A DNA stretch of 60,822 nt from Prevotella sp. (lineage in GTDB: Bacteria; Bacteroidota; Bacteroidia; Bacteroidales; Bacteroidaceae): assembly GCA_022782305.1 (NCBI GenBank), contig JALFPC010000018.1:1-60822 (forward strand). The letters are read 5' to 3'. The translations under genes and the position numbers were made by a program. Numbering within the stretch: the stretch's first letter is position 1; every line of letters starts with the position of its first letter. The notes below the pieces were generated by a model that was not told where the DNA came from, made no database searches, and saw nothing but the letters and a program-made list of their open reading frames with translations. Of this stretch, positions 1-10,385 are shown one piece after another.

Positions 1-119
1 TTCTTGTACTACTTCTCTGTTGTATGTAAATCTTTCAAAGAACTCTTTCTTTAACGCTCACGAGTGTTTAATTCTCGAAAGCGAATGCAAAGGTAAGGAG
101 ATTATCAATACAAACCAAA
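1..119 (-). promoter_or_regulatory. Probable rRNA operon promoter and leader; the 16S gene would lie beyond the left edge
   Basis: On the minus strand, TTTG (119-116), N20, TACCTTTG (95-88), then a leader containing AGTTCTTTGAAAGATTTACAT (boxA-like TTCTTTGAA) and CAGAGAAGTAGTACAAGAA, resembling Bacteroidetes 16S leaders from memory. No coding ORF here. Confidence 0.55.
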
Positions 120-689
120 TATTTTGAGAGAAAAGTTGCAAAATCATTAAAAGTTTTTTAATATCTTTACAAAACAGGGGTTGCAAAGGGCTATTTATGG
201 GTGTAATACTTACATTTAAGCAGAATTCTAATGCATCTCTTATAGTAGGTTAAGAGGTAAAAACAACTATGGAATTATGGCACAATGAGTGGGGAGGATG
301 CTCCATAATAAATGTATGAAGCAGACTTTTCTATATACCTTATTATATATATAACACATACCTTATTATATTATATAGAAAGAGAGGTTGGGATTTGCAG
401 AAACTGTTTGTTGGGTCTAATAAACATTGTTTATGGAATATTTATCTACAGTCCCGCTAAAGTGGATAAAGCGTTTTTTGAAATAATTGAAATACACTTG
501 GCTTCCCCTCTCTTTGTTTAGTTATGTTGTGATGGTCAACCATCATAGTGAACAATGACAAGTAGAGTAAACGAGAATTATAAATAGTGGATTAACAAGT
601 CAACCAGTTTTAATAATAAGACGAAAAGTAGTCAACATAAATAGGTAAACAACAGTTTTAATGTAACTATACACTGTGTTTGATTTATA

Positions 690-773
690 TTCCGCACTGC
701 TGAATATATATTCCGCACTGCTGAATATACGTTCCGCACTGCGGAATATATGTTCCGCACTGCGGAACATAAC
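690..773. repeat. 21-bp tandem repeat, 4 units, TTCCGCACTGC(G/T)GAATAta
   Basis: TTCCGCACTG starts at 690, 711, 732 and 753 (exact 21-bp period). Units 3 and 4 are near-palindromic (TTCCGC-act-GCGGAA). Confidence 0.9.
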
Positions 774-975
774 ACAAATGCCTGTTATGAGGAAATAGCA
801 ACAGGTAATGAGAAACAATTACAACAGGCAATAATGAAGATACACGACTACAGTCAGAACATTCTCAATGTAGCTGAAGTTCCCCGACAACAAACCAACG
901 GAGATACAAGAGGAAGAAATGTATGCAGAGGTGAAGAGGTGCAACGAGCAACCACACAACCTAAATAAAACAGAA

Positions 976-1006
976 ACGAGGGTGTGCCACTATGGCGCAC
1001 CCTCGT
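976..1006. terminator. Hairpin terminator downstream of the phosphosugar mutase
   Basis: ACGAGGGTGTGCC-actat-GGCGCACCCTCGT; same hairpin family as 18853 and 29306. Confidence 0.65.
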
Positions 1007-1044
1007 ATACACATAATATCTACTAAATGGTATTGCAATAGTAA

Positions 1045-2796
1045 TTAGTCGAGGCAGAGAGATTTCTTGATAGCCTCCACTTTTTCTGCGGCAGCCTGCA
1101 TGCATCTGTCATAATCGGCAGCAGTCTTGAAGGTGTTATCCTTAATTTCTATATAGAACTTGATCTTTGGTTCAGTGCCCGAAGGACGAACGGAAATCTT
1201 GGTACCATCAGCGCAGAACCACTGCAATACATTGCTTGTGGTAGGCATGTCGAGAGGTTGTGTAGTACCGTCGGCAGCCGTGATGGTGAGAGTCTGGTAA
1301 TCCTTTGAAATTACCACCTGGCTTCCACCAATCTCCTTTGGAGGACAATTGCGGAAGTCTACCATCATCTGCTTGATTTCGTCGGCACCACTCTTGCCTG
1401 GCTTAACTACATTAATAGTAACCTCTTTGGAGAAGCCATACTCAGCATATATGTCCATGAGGAGATCATAGAGGGTCTTGCCATGGTCTTTTGCATAAGC
1501 ACAGATTTCAGCCAAGAGAGAGCATGCAGAAACGGCATCTTTGTCTCTTACGAAATCCTGTGCAAGGAATCCGTAACTCTCCTCACCACCACCGATATAT
1601 TTCTGTTTGCCTTCAGACAAAGCAATCTCACGTGCTATCCACTTGAAACCGGTATAGCAATCGCGCATCTCGATATTCTGCTTGTCTGCAATCTGCTTGA
1701 TAACCTCTGTGGTCACAATAGTTTTGACGATGAAGTCACCCGGTTGCATCTTGCCAGTGGCCTTGCGGTTGGTGATAATATAATAAAGGAAGAGGAGGCA
1801 TGTCTGGTTGCCATTGATAAGAATCCACTCGCCCTTGTCATTCTTGCAAGCCATGCCCACTCTGTCGGCATCAGGGTCGCTTGCCATCACGATGTCGGCA
1901 TCCATGGCTTTGGCATCTCTGAGAGCCAATGTTAGTGCCTCTCCATTCTCTGGGTTTGGAGAAACGACTGTTGGGAAATCGCCGCTCTTTTCCATCTGCT
2001 CTTTCACGCAATGCACATTTTCAAAGCCCCAGAACTTAAGAGACTGAGGAATCATGGTCATGCCCGTGCCATGCAGAGGAGTATATACTATCTTGAGATC
2101 TTTCTGCCTTGCTATAACCTCGGGATCTATGCATATTGTCTTGATTTGCTCGAGATAGACCTTGTCAATTTCTTCTCCGATAATCTCGATAAGGTTTTTG
2201 TTTCCATCAAATTTAACGTCGTTGATAGTAACGGCGTTTACCTCGTCGATGATGCCTGTATCATGTGGAGCGAGCACCTGTGCGCCATCTTCCCAATAAG
2301 CCTTATAGCCATTGTATTCCCTTGGGTTGTGGCTTGCGGTCACGTTAACACCAGCCTGGCAGTGTAGATGACGGATGGCGAACGAGCACTCAGGTGTAGG
2401 TCTCATATCATCAAAGAGATAAGCCTTGATGCCATTAGCAGAGAAGATGTTGGCCACTGTTTCGGCAAAGAGTCTGCTGTTGTTTCTGCAGTCGTGGCAA
2501 ACTACCACAGAGATGAGTTCTTTGTCTTTAAAATTCTTTTTGAGGTAGTTGGCAAACCCTTGTGTAGCCATGCCCACTGTATAGATGTTCATGCGGTTGC
2601 TACCCGATCCCATGATGCCTCTAAGTCCACCTGTACCAAATTCCAGGTCTTTATAGAAGCACTCGATGAGTTCTGTTTTATCTTCATTATCGAGCATAGC
2701 CTGCACGGCCTGCTTGGTTTCGTTGTCAAAAGCAGGTGACAACCACTGCTTGGCTTTAGCCTCGCATTCAGCAATCAATTTTGTTTGTTCGTCCAT
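1045..2796 (-). CDS. Phospho-sugar mutase (phosphoglucomutase/phosphomannomutase family)
   Basis: 583 aa; TASHNPREYNGYK active-site loop, DPDADRVG metal-binding loop, GGGEESYGF and RPSGTEPKIKFY motifs. Confidence 0.95.
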   Translation of the reverse strand: MDEQTKLIAECEAKAKQWLSPAFDNETKQAVQAMLDNEDKTELIECFYKDLEFGTGGLRGIMGSGSNRMNIYTVGMATQGFANYLKKNFKDKELISVVVCHDCRNNSRLFAETVANIFSANGIKAYLFDDMRPTPECSFAIRHLHCQAGVNVTASHNPREYNGYKAYWEDGAQVLAPHDTGIIDEVNAVTINDVKFDGNKNLIEIIGEEIDKVYLEQIKTICIDPEVIARQKDLKIVYTPLHGTGMTMIPQSLKFWGFENVHCVKEQMEKSGDFPTVVSPNPENGEALTLALRDAKAMDADIVMASDPDADRVGMACKNDKGEWILINGNQTCLLFLYYIITNRKATGKMQPGDFIVKTIVTTEVIKQIADKQNIEMRDCYTGFKWIAREIALSEGKQKYIGGGEESYGFLAQDFVRDKDAVSACSLLAEICAYAKDHGKTLYDLLMDIYAEYGFSKEVTINVVKPGKSGADEIKQMMVDFRNCPPKEIGGSQVVISKDYQTLTITAADGTTQPLDMPTTSNVLQWFCADGTKISVRPSGTEPKIKFYIEIKDNTFKTAADYDRCMQAAAEKVEAIKKSLCLD

Positions 2797-2919
2797 AATC
2801 TGATGAATATTTAGTTATAACATTAATTCTATATAGTTATTAGAGTGAAGAGTATCCCTATGCCCCACTCCAAAATCATCGCTCAAAGTTATAAAAAAAA
2901 ATCCAAATTCAAAAGAATA

Positions 2920-4137
2920 TCATGAGTTTTTTTTGTTTTTCTGCAATAATCTGTCTATTTCTTCAAATTCTTTGCCTTTATTAAGGTTCAGATAGATGCG
3001 ATAAAGGGGTGCAGCCCATTTATCTTCTTCTTCGGGAGCCATTTTTCTGAATGTCTCCATATATGAGCATGCTTTCTGATACAGTTCGATGATAGTCTTT
3101 TTGTTCTTTTTTTCATTTGGTTTGTTTTCGAGCACAAGCAATTTATTGAGATATGCCGTGGCTATATTGAAATAAGCCTCTGCCACCGAATCATTGATGG
3201 CAATGAGTTGCTCGGTAGTCTTTATGCACTGGTCATAATGACCTTGGTTAAGTAGGAATGTAGACTTGGCGAACAGGAAGAGCTGGTTACTGTCGTTCAC
3301 CTCCAGAGCCCTATTGATAAGATTTTCTGCCTTGTCGGCATATCCGTAATGATTATAGAATTCGATGAGTCTCGGAAAGAAGTAGAGATGTTCTGGAAAG
3401 AGTTTGAATCCCTTATTGAGCGTAAGGGAATAATTGACAGTATCGGCGAGCATAGCATATGCTTCAGCCATATATTGCAGTGTATACTCAATTCGCGAAG
3501 AGTCTCTCATGGCCACTTCAGCATATTTGAGGATGCGTATAGAGTCATTGCTTTTGTATCCACAGAATGTGGCCCAATATGCAGCAGAAGTAAAATGCTG
3601 ATCGTTGCTTTCGGTGAGAGCGGAATTGAATAGCGGTTGGTTGTGGCACTGAAGATAAGCCTCAAGGAATTTGAATCCTTGCATATAATCCCCCTTGCGT
3701 GTGAAATAGAGTCCACCAAAATAGATATTCGGTCGGAGCCTCATCATCATCTCGCAGTGTTTTTTGCGGTAGTGTGGTTTCACCACTCCTTTACTGTTGG
3801 GCATAGCATCGATGCTGTCGAGCCTTTCAGCGATATCAAGCATGCGATAAGCCTGATTGAAAAGTGCGGCAGTATCGTATTTTTCTTTTAGATACAGTTT
3901 CTCGTTGCCCATAGCATACTGTTTTTCAACAGCCTGCAACCAAAGGAGATATATCTTTTTGTTAAGTCTGTTGTCTGGGTTCTCCAGCAGTTTGACGAGT
4001 ATATCCTCAGCCTTGTTTAGGTCTTTGCCACTCTTTATGTAAGACCGTGCTTGAGCTATCTCTTTTTTCTGAGCTCTCAAGCACGGTGTTACGGTTAGAA
4101 AGAGGAGCGATAAAAATATCAGTTTACAGTTCATCAA
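2920..4137 (-). CDS. TPR-containing exported protein (paralog of next gene)
   Basis: N-terminal signal peptide MMNCKLIFLSLLFLTVTPCLRAQ and TPR-like helical repeats. Confidence 0.8.
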   Translation of the reverse strand: MMNCKLIFLSLLFLTVTPCLRAQKKEIAQARSYIKSGKDLNKAEDILVKLLENPDNRLNKKIYLLWLQAVEKQYAMGNEKLYLKEKYDTAALFNQAYRMLDIAERLDSIDAMPNSKGVVKPHYRKKHCEMMMRLRPNIYFGGLYFTRKGDYMQGFKFLEAYLQCHNQPLFNSALTESNDQHFTSAAYWATFCGYKSNDSIRILKYAEVAMRDSSRIEYTLQYMAEAYAMLADTVNYSLTLNKGFKLFPEHLYFFPRLIEFYNHYGYADKAENLINRALEVNDSNQLFLFAKSTFLLNQGHYDQCIKTTEQLIAINDSVAEAYFNIATAYLNKLLVLENKPNEKKNKKTIIELYQKACSYMETFRKMAPEEEDKWAAPLYRIYLNLNKGKEFEEIDRLLQKNKKNS

Positions 4138-4160
4138 TAATTTTCGCCTCCAATATTATG

Positions 4161-4190
4161 CACAGGTGGGACAATGTTATCCCACCAGTG
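4161..4190. terminator. Intergenic hairpin between the TPR paralogs
   Basis: CAC-a-GGTGGGA-caatgtta-TCCCACC-a-GTG; lacks a strong T tract. Confidence 0.4.
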
Positions 4191-4206
4191 TAATGATAGA
4201 AATCAA

Positions 4207-5445
4207 TTAATTGTTCAGCAGTTTCTCATACTCGGCAATCTTTGCCTTGTCACCCATATTGTAATAAATCTGATACATTGGGTAAACCCATTTAACCTTC
4301 TCCTGGTTAGGATCCAGTTCCTTGGCTTTTTCCATATATCCGAGGGCATCCTTGAGCACAGCTATCACCTTGTTGGCATTCTCTGTTGTGATCTTGCCAG
4401 TATTCTTGTCAGAGAGTTTGTCTTTGAGTTCCACCGCCTTTGAGTTGAGGCAAACACCAGCATTGAACCACACCTGTACGAAGGTAGGATCGAGTTCAGC
4501 CGCTTTCTTATAAGCCTCGATGGCAGCGTCCCAGTTGCCAGCATTCATATCGCTTTCACCCTTGAGAGCCCAAGCCATTTTGTTGTTTGGATCGATGGCC
4601 AGTTCCTCGTCAACCCATGCTTTGAGTTCAGCAGCACGTGAAGGCTGCACATAATAATCGAGCAAGAGATTGAACCATCTCTGTTCTGCAGGCTGCTGCT
4701 TGTGAAGGTCGCGCAGAGTGTTTACATAAGCAATAGTGTCTTCCTTGGTTTTGGCACCTTCCTTTCGTGAGAAGATGATGATTTCGAGAGCATCGGCAGC
4801 CTTTGCAGTATCCTCTGCAGCGATGTTTGCGTATTTCACAGCCTCATCGTATTTCTTGAGGTTATATGCAGCAAGACCTGCGAAGTATGCAACCTGAGAA
4901 TAATACTGGTCCTTGCTCATGTCGATGCCAGTAAAGAGAGGAGATTTGGCGCTCTCCACATAAAGAGCCCAATCCTCGAAGGCAGCCTCCACATTCTTGT
5001 TGTTATACTCATACTGTCCGGAGTTGATCACGTTGAGACGAGCAGTCTGAAAGCGCAGGGCATTGGCAGAGCGGAACTTGGGCTTAATCTTTCCCTTCTC
5101 GTTTGGTTCGTTGTCATACACGTCGCACTGAATGGCAGCCTTGAGGGCCTCAGCGATAGAACGGTTGTAGAGAGCCTCGTCAATGGGCACATTGGTCTGC
5201 TTAACCTGGTTCTCCACCTGTATCTGTTGTAAGGCTGCGAACTGCTGGTAGTGAGCGTTGCTGAGAGCGTTCCAAGCAGCGGCTTTTTGTGCGGCAGTAC
5301 CGTCGTTAAGAGCAGGTTTGAGCACTTCTACCGCTTCACCGAACTTACCTTCTTTGATAAGTTTGTCGGCCTGCTTGACTTGATCCTGTGCATTTGCAGC
5401 AAAGGCCATCATGGCCATGACTGCAGCGAAAAAGAACTTTTTCAT
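4207..5445 (-). CDS. TPR-containing exported protein
   Basis: Start taken at MKKFFFAAVMAMMAFAANAQ (signal peptide); TPR segments such as NWDAAIEAYKKAAELDPTFVQVWFNAG. Confidence 0.85.
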   Translation of the reverse strand: MKKFFFAAVMAMMAFAANAQDQVKQADKLIKEGKFGEAVEVLKPALNDGTAAQKAAAWNALSNAHYQQFAALQQIQVENQVKQTNVPIDEALYNRSIAEALKAAIQCDVYDNEPNEKGKIKPKFRSANALRFQTARLNVINSGQYEYNNKNVEAAFEDWALYVESAKSPLFTGIDMSKDQYYSQVAYFAGLAAYNLKKYDEAVKYANIAAEDTAKAADALEIIIFSRKEGAKTKEDTIAYVNTLRDLHKQQPAEQRWFNLLLDYYVQPSRAAELKAWVDEELAIDPNNKMAWALKGESDMNAGNWDAAIEAYKKAAELDPTFVQVWFNAGVCLNSKAVELKDKLSDKNTGKITTENANKVIAVLKDALGYMEKAKELDPNQEKVKWVYPMYQIYYNMGDKAKIAEYEKLLNN

Positions 5446-5476
5446 TTTAGTGATTTTTTTGTTTGTATTCAGTTTT

Positions 5477-8092
5477 CTATTCAAATTTTATTGGTTCATC
5501 GTTATTTCCGTCAAAGCCATCATTGATGTTTTCCACATCGCTCATGTCGGCAATATTGTTATTGATGTCTTCGGGAGTTGAGCTATCGGTCTCACCCTGT
5601 GCGTCTGCCTCGGTTTCGGCCTCCACAACCTCCTCGTCGCTCTGGCTCATCACCTTGCATACACTTGCAATCACATCATTTTTCTTGCTAAGGTTGATAA
5701 GTCTGACGCCCTGTGTGGCGCGTCCCATAACCCTAACCTCCTCCACTTTGAGTCGGATGAGAATGCCGCTCTTGTTGATAATCATCAAGTCGTTGTCGTC
5801 TGTAACCACCTTGATGGCCACCAGTCTACCAGTCTTCTCAGTGATATTAAGCGTCTTGACACCCTTGGCGCCGCGAGCTGTCTTGCGGTAGTCTTCGATA
5901 TCGCTTCGCTTACCGTAACCATTTTCGCTCACCACCATGATGGTTTCATTCGCTGGATCATTTACGCATACCATACCGACTACGGCATCGTCGCCGCCAT
6001 CGAGGCGCATACCCCTGACACCAGTAGACACACGTCCCATGACGCGTATCTCATTCTCATTGAACCTTATGGCTCTTCCGTTTCTATTTGCCAGAAGCAG
6101 TTCATTGTTGCCGTTGGTCAACCTAACGCCCACAACCTGGTCGTCTTCAAGTATATTGATGGCAATCACACCATTTGCCCTTGGTCTTGAGTAAGCCTCG
6201 AGGCATGTCTTCTTGATTACTCCGTTTTTGGTAGCGAAGACTACATAATGGCTACGTAGGAACTCCTCATCATCAAATTTCTTTATTCTCAATACAGCAT
6301 TGATGGCATCGTCAGGTTCGATATTGAGGATGTTTTGTATAGCCCTGCCCTTAGAGTTCTTGGTTCCCTCTGGAATCTCGTAGCATTTGAGCCAATAGCA
6401 GCGTCCCTTCTGTGTAAAGAAGAGGAGGGTGTTATGCATGGTGGCAGGATAAATGTACTCCGTAAAGTCTTCGTCGCGAGTATGGGCACCCTTGCTGCCC
6501 ACTCCTCCCCTGCTCTGCTCTCTGAACTCGCTGAGTGCAGTGCGTTTGATATAGCCGAGGTGACTGATGGTGATAACCACTGGATCATCTGGGTAGAAAT
6601 CCTCGGCATTGAACTCTTCGCTTGAGTATTTGATTTCTGTGCGACGCTCGTCGCCATATTTCTCTTTTACCTCCTGGAGTTCGTCTTTCATCACCTTTTT
6701 GCAGAGTTCGGGATCTGCCAGAATTTGCTGCAGATAAGCAATCTGCTTCATCAGTTCGTCATACTCCTGATGCAACTGATCCATCTGTAGTCCTGTGAGT
6801 TGCCTAAGCCTCATATCCACGATGGCGCGGGCCTGTATCTCATCAAACTCAAATCTGTTCATCAAGCTCTCTATGGCCTCTTGTGGAGTCTTGGAAGCCC
6901 TAATGAGGTGCACCACCTCGTCGATATTGTCGCAAGCCACGATGAGGGCCTTAAGGATATGAGCTCTATCTTCAGCCTTTTTGAGTTCAAATCTTGTGCG
7001 GCGTATGGTTACGTCATGGCGATGCTCAACGAAGTATTTGACACACTCCTTGAGGCACAGCAATTTTGGTCTGCCCTTAACCAGTGCAATGCAGTTGACG
7101 GGGAATGAACACTGCAGTGCTGTCATCTTAAAGAGTTTGTTTAGGATGACATTGGCATTAGCATCACGCTTCACGTCCACAACGATGCGCATGCCCTGGC
7201 GTCCAGACTCGTCATTGACATTACTGATGCCTTCAATCTTCTTTTCTGTGGCAAGGTCAGCTATATATTTTACGAGGTCGGCCTTGTTGACACCATACGG
7301 AATCTCTGTTACCACTATCTTGTCGTGTGTATCGCCGGTTTCAATCTCAGCCTTGGCTCTCATGATGATACGTCCGCGACCAGTTTCATAAGCGTCTTTC
7401 ACGCCCTGTATACCATATATGTATGCACCTGTAGGGAAATCGGGAGCTTTGATATACTGCATGAGTCCGTCTGTATCTATGTCTGGATTATCGATATAGG
7501 CACAGCAACCGTCTATCACCTCGTTGAGGTTATGCGTAGGAATATTAGTGGCCATACCCACGGCTATACCGTTTCCACCATTGACCAGGAGGTTAGGAAT
7601 CTTGGTAGGCATGACAGATGGTTCGAGCAGAGAGTCATCGAAATTGTTGTTCATATCCACAGTGTCCTTCTCGAGGTCATCCATGATATGCTCACCCATT
7701 TTGGAGAGTCGGCACTCGGTGTAACGCATGGCAGCAGGCGAGTCGCCATCTACAGAGCCAAAGTTACCTTGTCCGTCCACGAGAGTATAGCGCATGTTCC
7801 ATTCCTGTGCCATTCTGACAAGTGCACCATAAACGGAACTGTCGCCATGAGGGTGGTATTTACCGAGCACCTCACCTACAACGCGGGCACATTTCTTGTA
7901 TGGGTTAGTACTGGTGTTGCCTATTCCCAGCATACCATAGAGTATGCGTCGGTGCACAGGTTTGAAACCATCGCGCACGTCAGGAAGAGCACGAGCCACG
8001 ATTACCGACATTGAATAGTCGATATACGAAGACTTCATTTCTTCCTCGATGTTGATCTTGATAATTCTGTCTTGATCTAATGTCTGATCCAT
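5477..8092 (-). CDS. gyrA: DNA gyrase subunit A
   Basis: 871 aa; [35 protein letters not shown], and GyrA box [10 protein letters not shown]; acidic C-terminal tail. Confidence 0.97.
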   Translation of the reverse strand: MDQTLDQDRIIKINIEEEMKSSYIDYSMSVIVARALPDVRDGFKPVHRRILYGMLGIGNTSTNPYKKCARVVGEVLGKYHPHGDSSVYGALVRMAQEWNMRYTLVDGQGNFGSVDGDSPAAMRYTECRLSKMGEHIMDDLEKDTVDMNNNFDDSLLEPSVMPTKIPNLLVNGGNGIAVGMATNIPTHNLNEVIDGCCAYIDNPDIDTDGLMQYIKAPDFPTGAYIYGIQGVKDAYETGRGRIIMRAKAEIETGDTHDKIVVTEIPYGVNKADLVKYIADLATEKKIEGISNVNDESGRQGMRIVVDVKRDANANVILNKLFKMTALQCSFPVNCIALVKGRPKLLCLKECVKYFVEHRHDVTIRRTRFELKKAEDRAHILKALIVACDNIDEVVHLIRASKTPQEAIESLMNRFEFDEIQARAIVDMRLRQLTGLQMDQLHQEYDELMKQIAYLQQILADPELCKKVMKDELQEVKEKYGDERRTEIKYSSEEFNAEDFYPDDPVVITISHLGYIKRTALSEFREQSRGGVGSKGAHTRDEDFTEYIYPATMHNTLLFFTQKGRCYWLKCYEIPEGTKNSKGRAIQNILNIEPDDAINAVLRIKKFDDEEFLRSHYVVFATKNGVIKKTCLEAYSRPRANGVIAINILEDDQVVGVRLTNGNNELLLANRNGRAIRFNENEIRVMGRVSTGVRGMRLDGGDDAVVGMVCVNDPANETIMVVSENGYGKRSDIEDYRKTARGAKGVKTLNITEKTGRLVAIKVVTDDNDLMIINKSGILIRLKVEEVRVMGRATQGVRLINLSKKNDVIASVCKVMSQSDEEVVEAETEADAQGETDSSTPEDINNNIADMSDVENINDGFDGNNDEPIKFE

Positions 8093-8301
8093 TGATTATA
8101 ATGATAAATAAATTATTACATGCAACACTGCCGTATGTGATAAGAAATGTCGTTTAAGGCCATTTCCTTTCGTTCTGACGGCTTTTGCCTTATTTTCAGT
8201 CTTCAAAATTACTACTTTTTGATGACCTGACAAAATGTTTTTGATTGTTTTTGATTGTTTTTTATCAAAAAGGTGTTGTTTTTGTGATTTATCAGTTCTT
8301 T

Positions 8302-9495
8302 TTATCTGTTTTTATGTCCGAGATACCATTTATGTGTAAACGCCAGATACATAATTGTGGCAATGAGGCACAAGCATATTGCCACGATGATGTTCAAGTG
8401 GGGTATGGCATAAAAAACAGAAAGACAATAGCCCAAGGCCAAACCTATGGACAGCCCAAATTCCCACGAAAGGAAGAAAGTGCTCTGCGAGGTGCCGCGC
8501 TGACAATGGCGACTCATCTTGATGAAATATAATTGAAAGCGGGAACATACTATGCCGATGGCAAATCCTAATGCCACGGGGGCTATCATCACCGCCGCAG
8601 GTAAGGTGGGCACGAAAAGGCGCAGCAGCAATGCCACAAGCAACGAGATAATGCCACACACAGCCTCGCTGGCTGGTTCGGCATTGACAAACACCACCCT
8701 CTGGGCTATGATGGCCAACAAGAATCCTGCCATCATTATGGTATAAAATTCTATGAAGAATACTGTGGTCATGAGTATGCCTACGGGAATGGACACAAGC
8801 AGAAGATTGAGACTGAGTGGCCATGACACGGGCAACAAGAAACGGTCGAGACTGCATTTGGGAATATCTTCATCAGGTGCCTTGAATGGAAACGACACCA
8901 GCCTGATAAGCACAAAAGACATGATTGAACACAGAGCCGAAGCTATGGCCACAGAATCGAAACCAAAGCCGTGGCGATAGTAAAGGACCAAACCAAGAAC
9001 TGGACCCAGCGACAAGGCAAAACGCCCGAACCATGACGAGGCATAGTTAGCCTCAGTACGATGAAAGGACTCGCTGCAGTCAATCACCAACGTGCTCATC
9101 AGCACCATTTGGGCCAATGAAAACAGAGCACCAATGAGCAGGCGCAATACCAACAATAGCCTGAGTTCTATCCACTCGCTGTGGGCATCGTTGACATAGT
9201 ATAACGATATGTGCAGCAGAGACAGCATGAAAACACAGAACAAACACACCACATTGCGGCGATAACGCTGCACTAAATAAGAGCAGAATATGCCGAGGGA
9301 AAACAGCCCTATGCTATACACTCCCATCACCACCGATACCTCCAGTATGGAGAATCGCTCTGATGACAAGAGCCACAACGGCATTGTAGGAATGAGCATA
9401 GTAACAGACATGTTCATAAGGAAGTTTGCCAACGACATGAGCCAGAACTCATGATGCCACAACCTCATGTGCACGGGAGTGTTCTGTGTGTTCAT
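8302..9495 (-). CDS. MFS transporter
   Basis: 397 aa, about 12 hydrophobic segments, MFS-like fold pattern. Confidence 0.8.
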   Translation of the reverse strand: MNTQNTPVHMRLWHHEFWLMSLANFLMNMSVTMLIPTMPLWLLSSERFSILEVSVVMGVYSIGLFSLGIFCSYLVQRYRRNVVCLFCVFMLSLLHISLYYVNDAHSEWIELRLLLVLRLLIGALFSLAQMVLMSTLVIDCSESFHRTEANYASSWFGRFALSLGPVLGLVLYYRHGFGFDSVAIASALCSIMSFVLIRLVSFPFKAPDEDIPKCSLDRFLLPVSWPLSLNLLLVSIPVGILMTTVFFIEFYTIMMAGFLLAIIAQRVVFVNAEPASEAVCGIISLLVALLLRLFVPTLPAAVMIAPVALGFAIGIVCSRFQLYFIKMSRHCQRGTSQSTFFLSWEFGLSIGLALGYCLSVFYAIPHLNIIVAICLCLIATIMYLAFTHKWYLGHKNR

Positions 9496-9513
9496 CTATC
9501 CTAACTGTGATGA

Positions 9514-10335
9514 TTAATATGATTCCTGACTGTTTGGGAAGTCACAACGCTTCACATCCTCCACATAGCGACCAATAGCATCGGTCATCACACTGTTGAG
9601 GTTGGCATAGCGACGAAGGAAGCGGGGGCTGAAACCATTTGTCTTGCCCAACATATCATCAATCACAAGAATCTGTCCGTCTGTTCCACTGCCAGCACCT
9701 ATTCCTATGGTAGGTATGGAGAGTTGGCTGCTCACATCGGCAGCAAGGGCAGCAGGCACTTTCTCAAGCACAATGGAGAAGCATCCCAACGACTCAAGGA
9801 AGAGCGCATCTTCAACAAGTTTCTTTGCCTCTGCTTCTTCCTTGGCCCTCACGGCATAAGTACCAAACTTATTGATGCTCTGCGGAGTGAGTCCAAGATG
9901 TCCCATCACAGGTATGCCAGCATCCAGTATTCGCTTCACAGCATCACCAATCTCCCTGCCTCCTTCGAGTTTGAGAGCATCACATCCGCTCTCTTTCATT
10001 ATCGAGATAGCATTGCGCACTGCATCATGACTGCCTGCCTGATAACTTCCGAAAGGCATATCACAAACCACCAGCGCACGCTTCACAGCCCTGGCCACAG
10101 AACGGGCATGGTATATCATCTGCTCCACAGTGACAGGCAGTGTGGTGGCATTACCAGCCATCACATTGGATGCCGAGTCGCCCACAAGTATGCCGTCGAT
10201 GCCTGCCTGGTCTACTATGCCAGCAGTGGTAAAATCATACGATGTCAACATTGAAATCTTTTCACCCTTTTGCTTCATTTCAATGAAACGGTGGGTGGTT
10301 ACCTTGCGATTGTCACTTACTAAATATCCTGCCAT
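9514..10335 (-). CDS. panB: 3-methyl-2-oxobutanoate hydroxymethyltransferase
   Basis: [78 protein letters not shown]. Confidence 0.97.
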   Translation of the reverse strand: MAGYLVSDNRKVTTHRFIEMKQKGEKISMLTSYDFTTAGIVDQAGIDGILVGDSASNVMAGNATTLPVTVEQMIYHARSVARAVKRALVVCDMPFGSYQAGSHDAVRNAISIMKESGCDALKLEGGREIGDAVKRILDAGIPVMGHLGLTPQSINKFGTYAVRAKEEAEAKKLVEDALFLESLGCFSIVLEKVPAALAADVSSQLSIPTIGIGAGSGTDGQILVIDDMLGKTNGFSPRFLRRYANLNSVMTDAIGRYVEDVKRCDFPNSQESY

Positions 10336-10385
10336 AATAACTAAAAAATATTTATCTCTTACTTAGAGTAATCTTTCTCTAAAAT

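Noticed and set aside
335-371. Direct repeat ATACCTTATTATAT (335 and 358)
   Set aside because: Very low complexity AT sequence; likely chance.
600-818. 72-aa ORF with RSAEHIF/SSAEYIF repeats
   Set aside because: Product of the 21-bp DNA repeat being in frame; no promoter or RBS evidence. Treated as a DNA repeat.
7325-8014. 229-aa plus-strand ORF antisense to gyrA
   Set aside because: Composition typical of an antisense artefact (His/Val-rich); gyrA is unambiguous.
9724-10254. 176-aa ORF antisense to panB
   Set aside because: Antisense artefact opposite a confident CDS.
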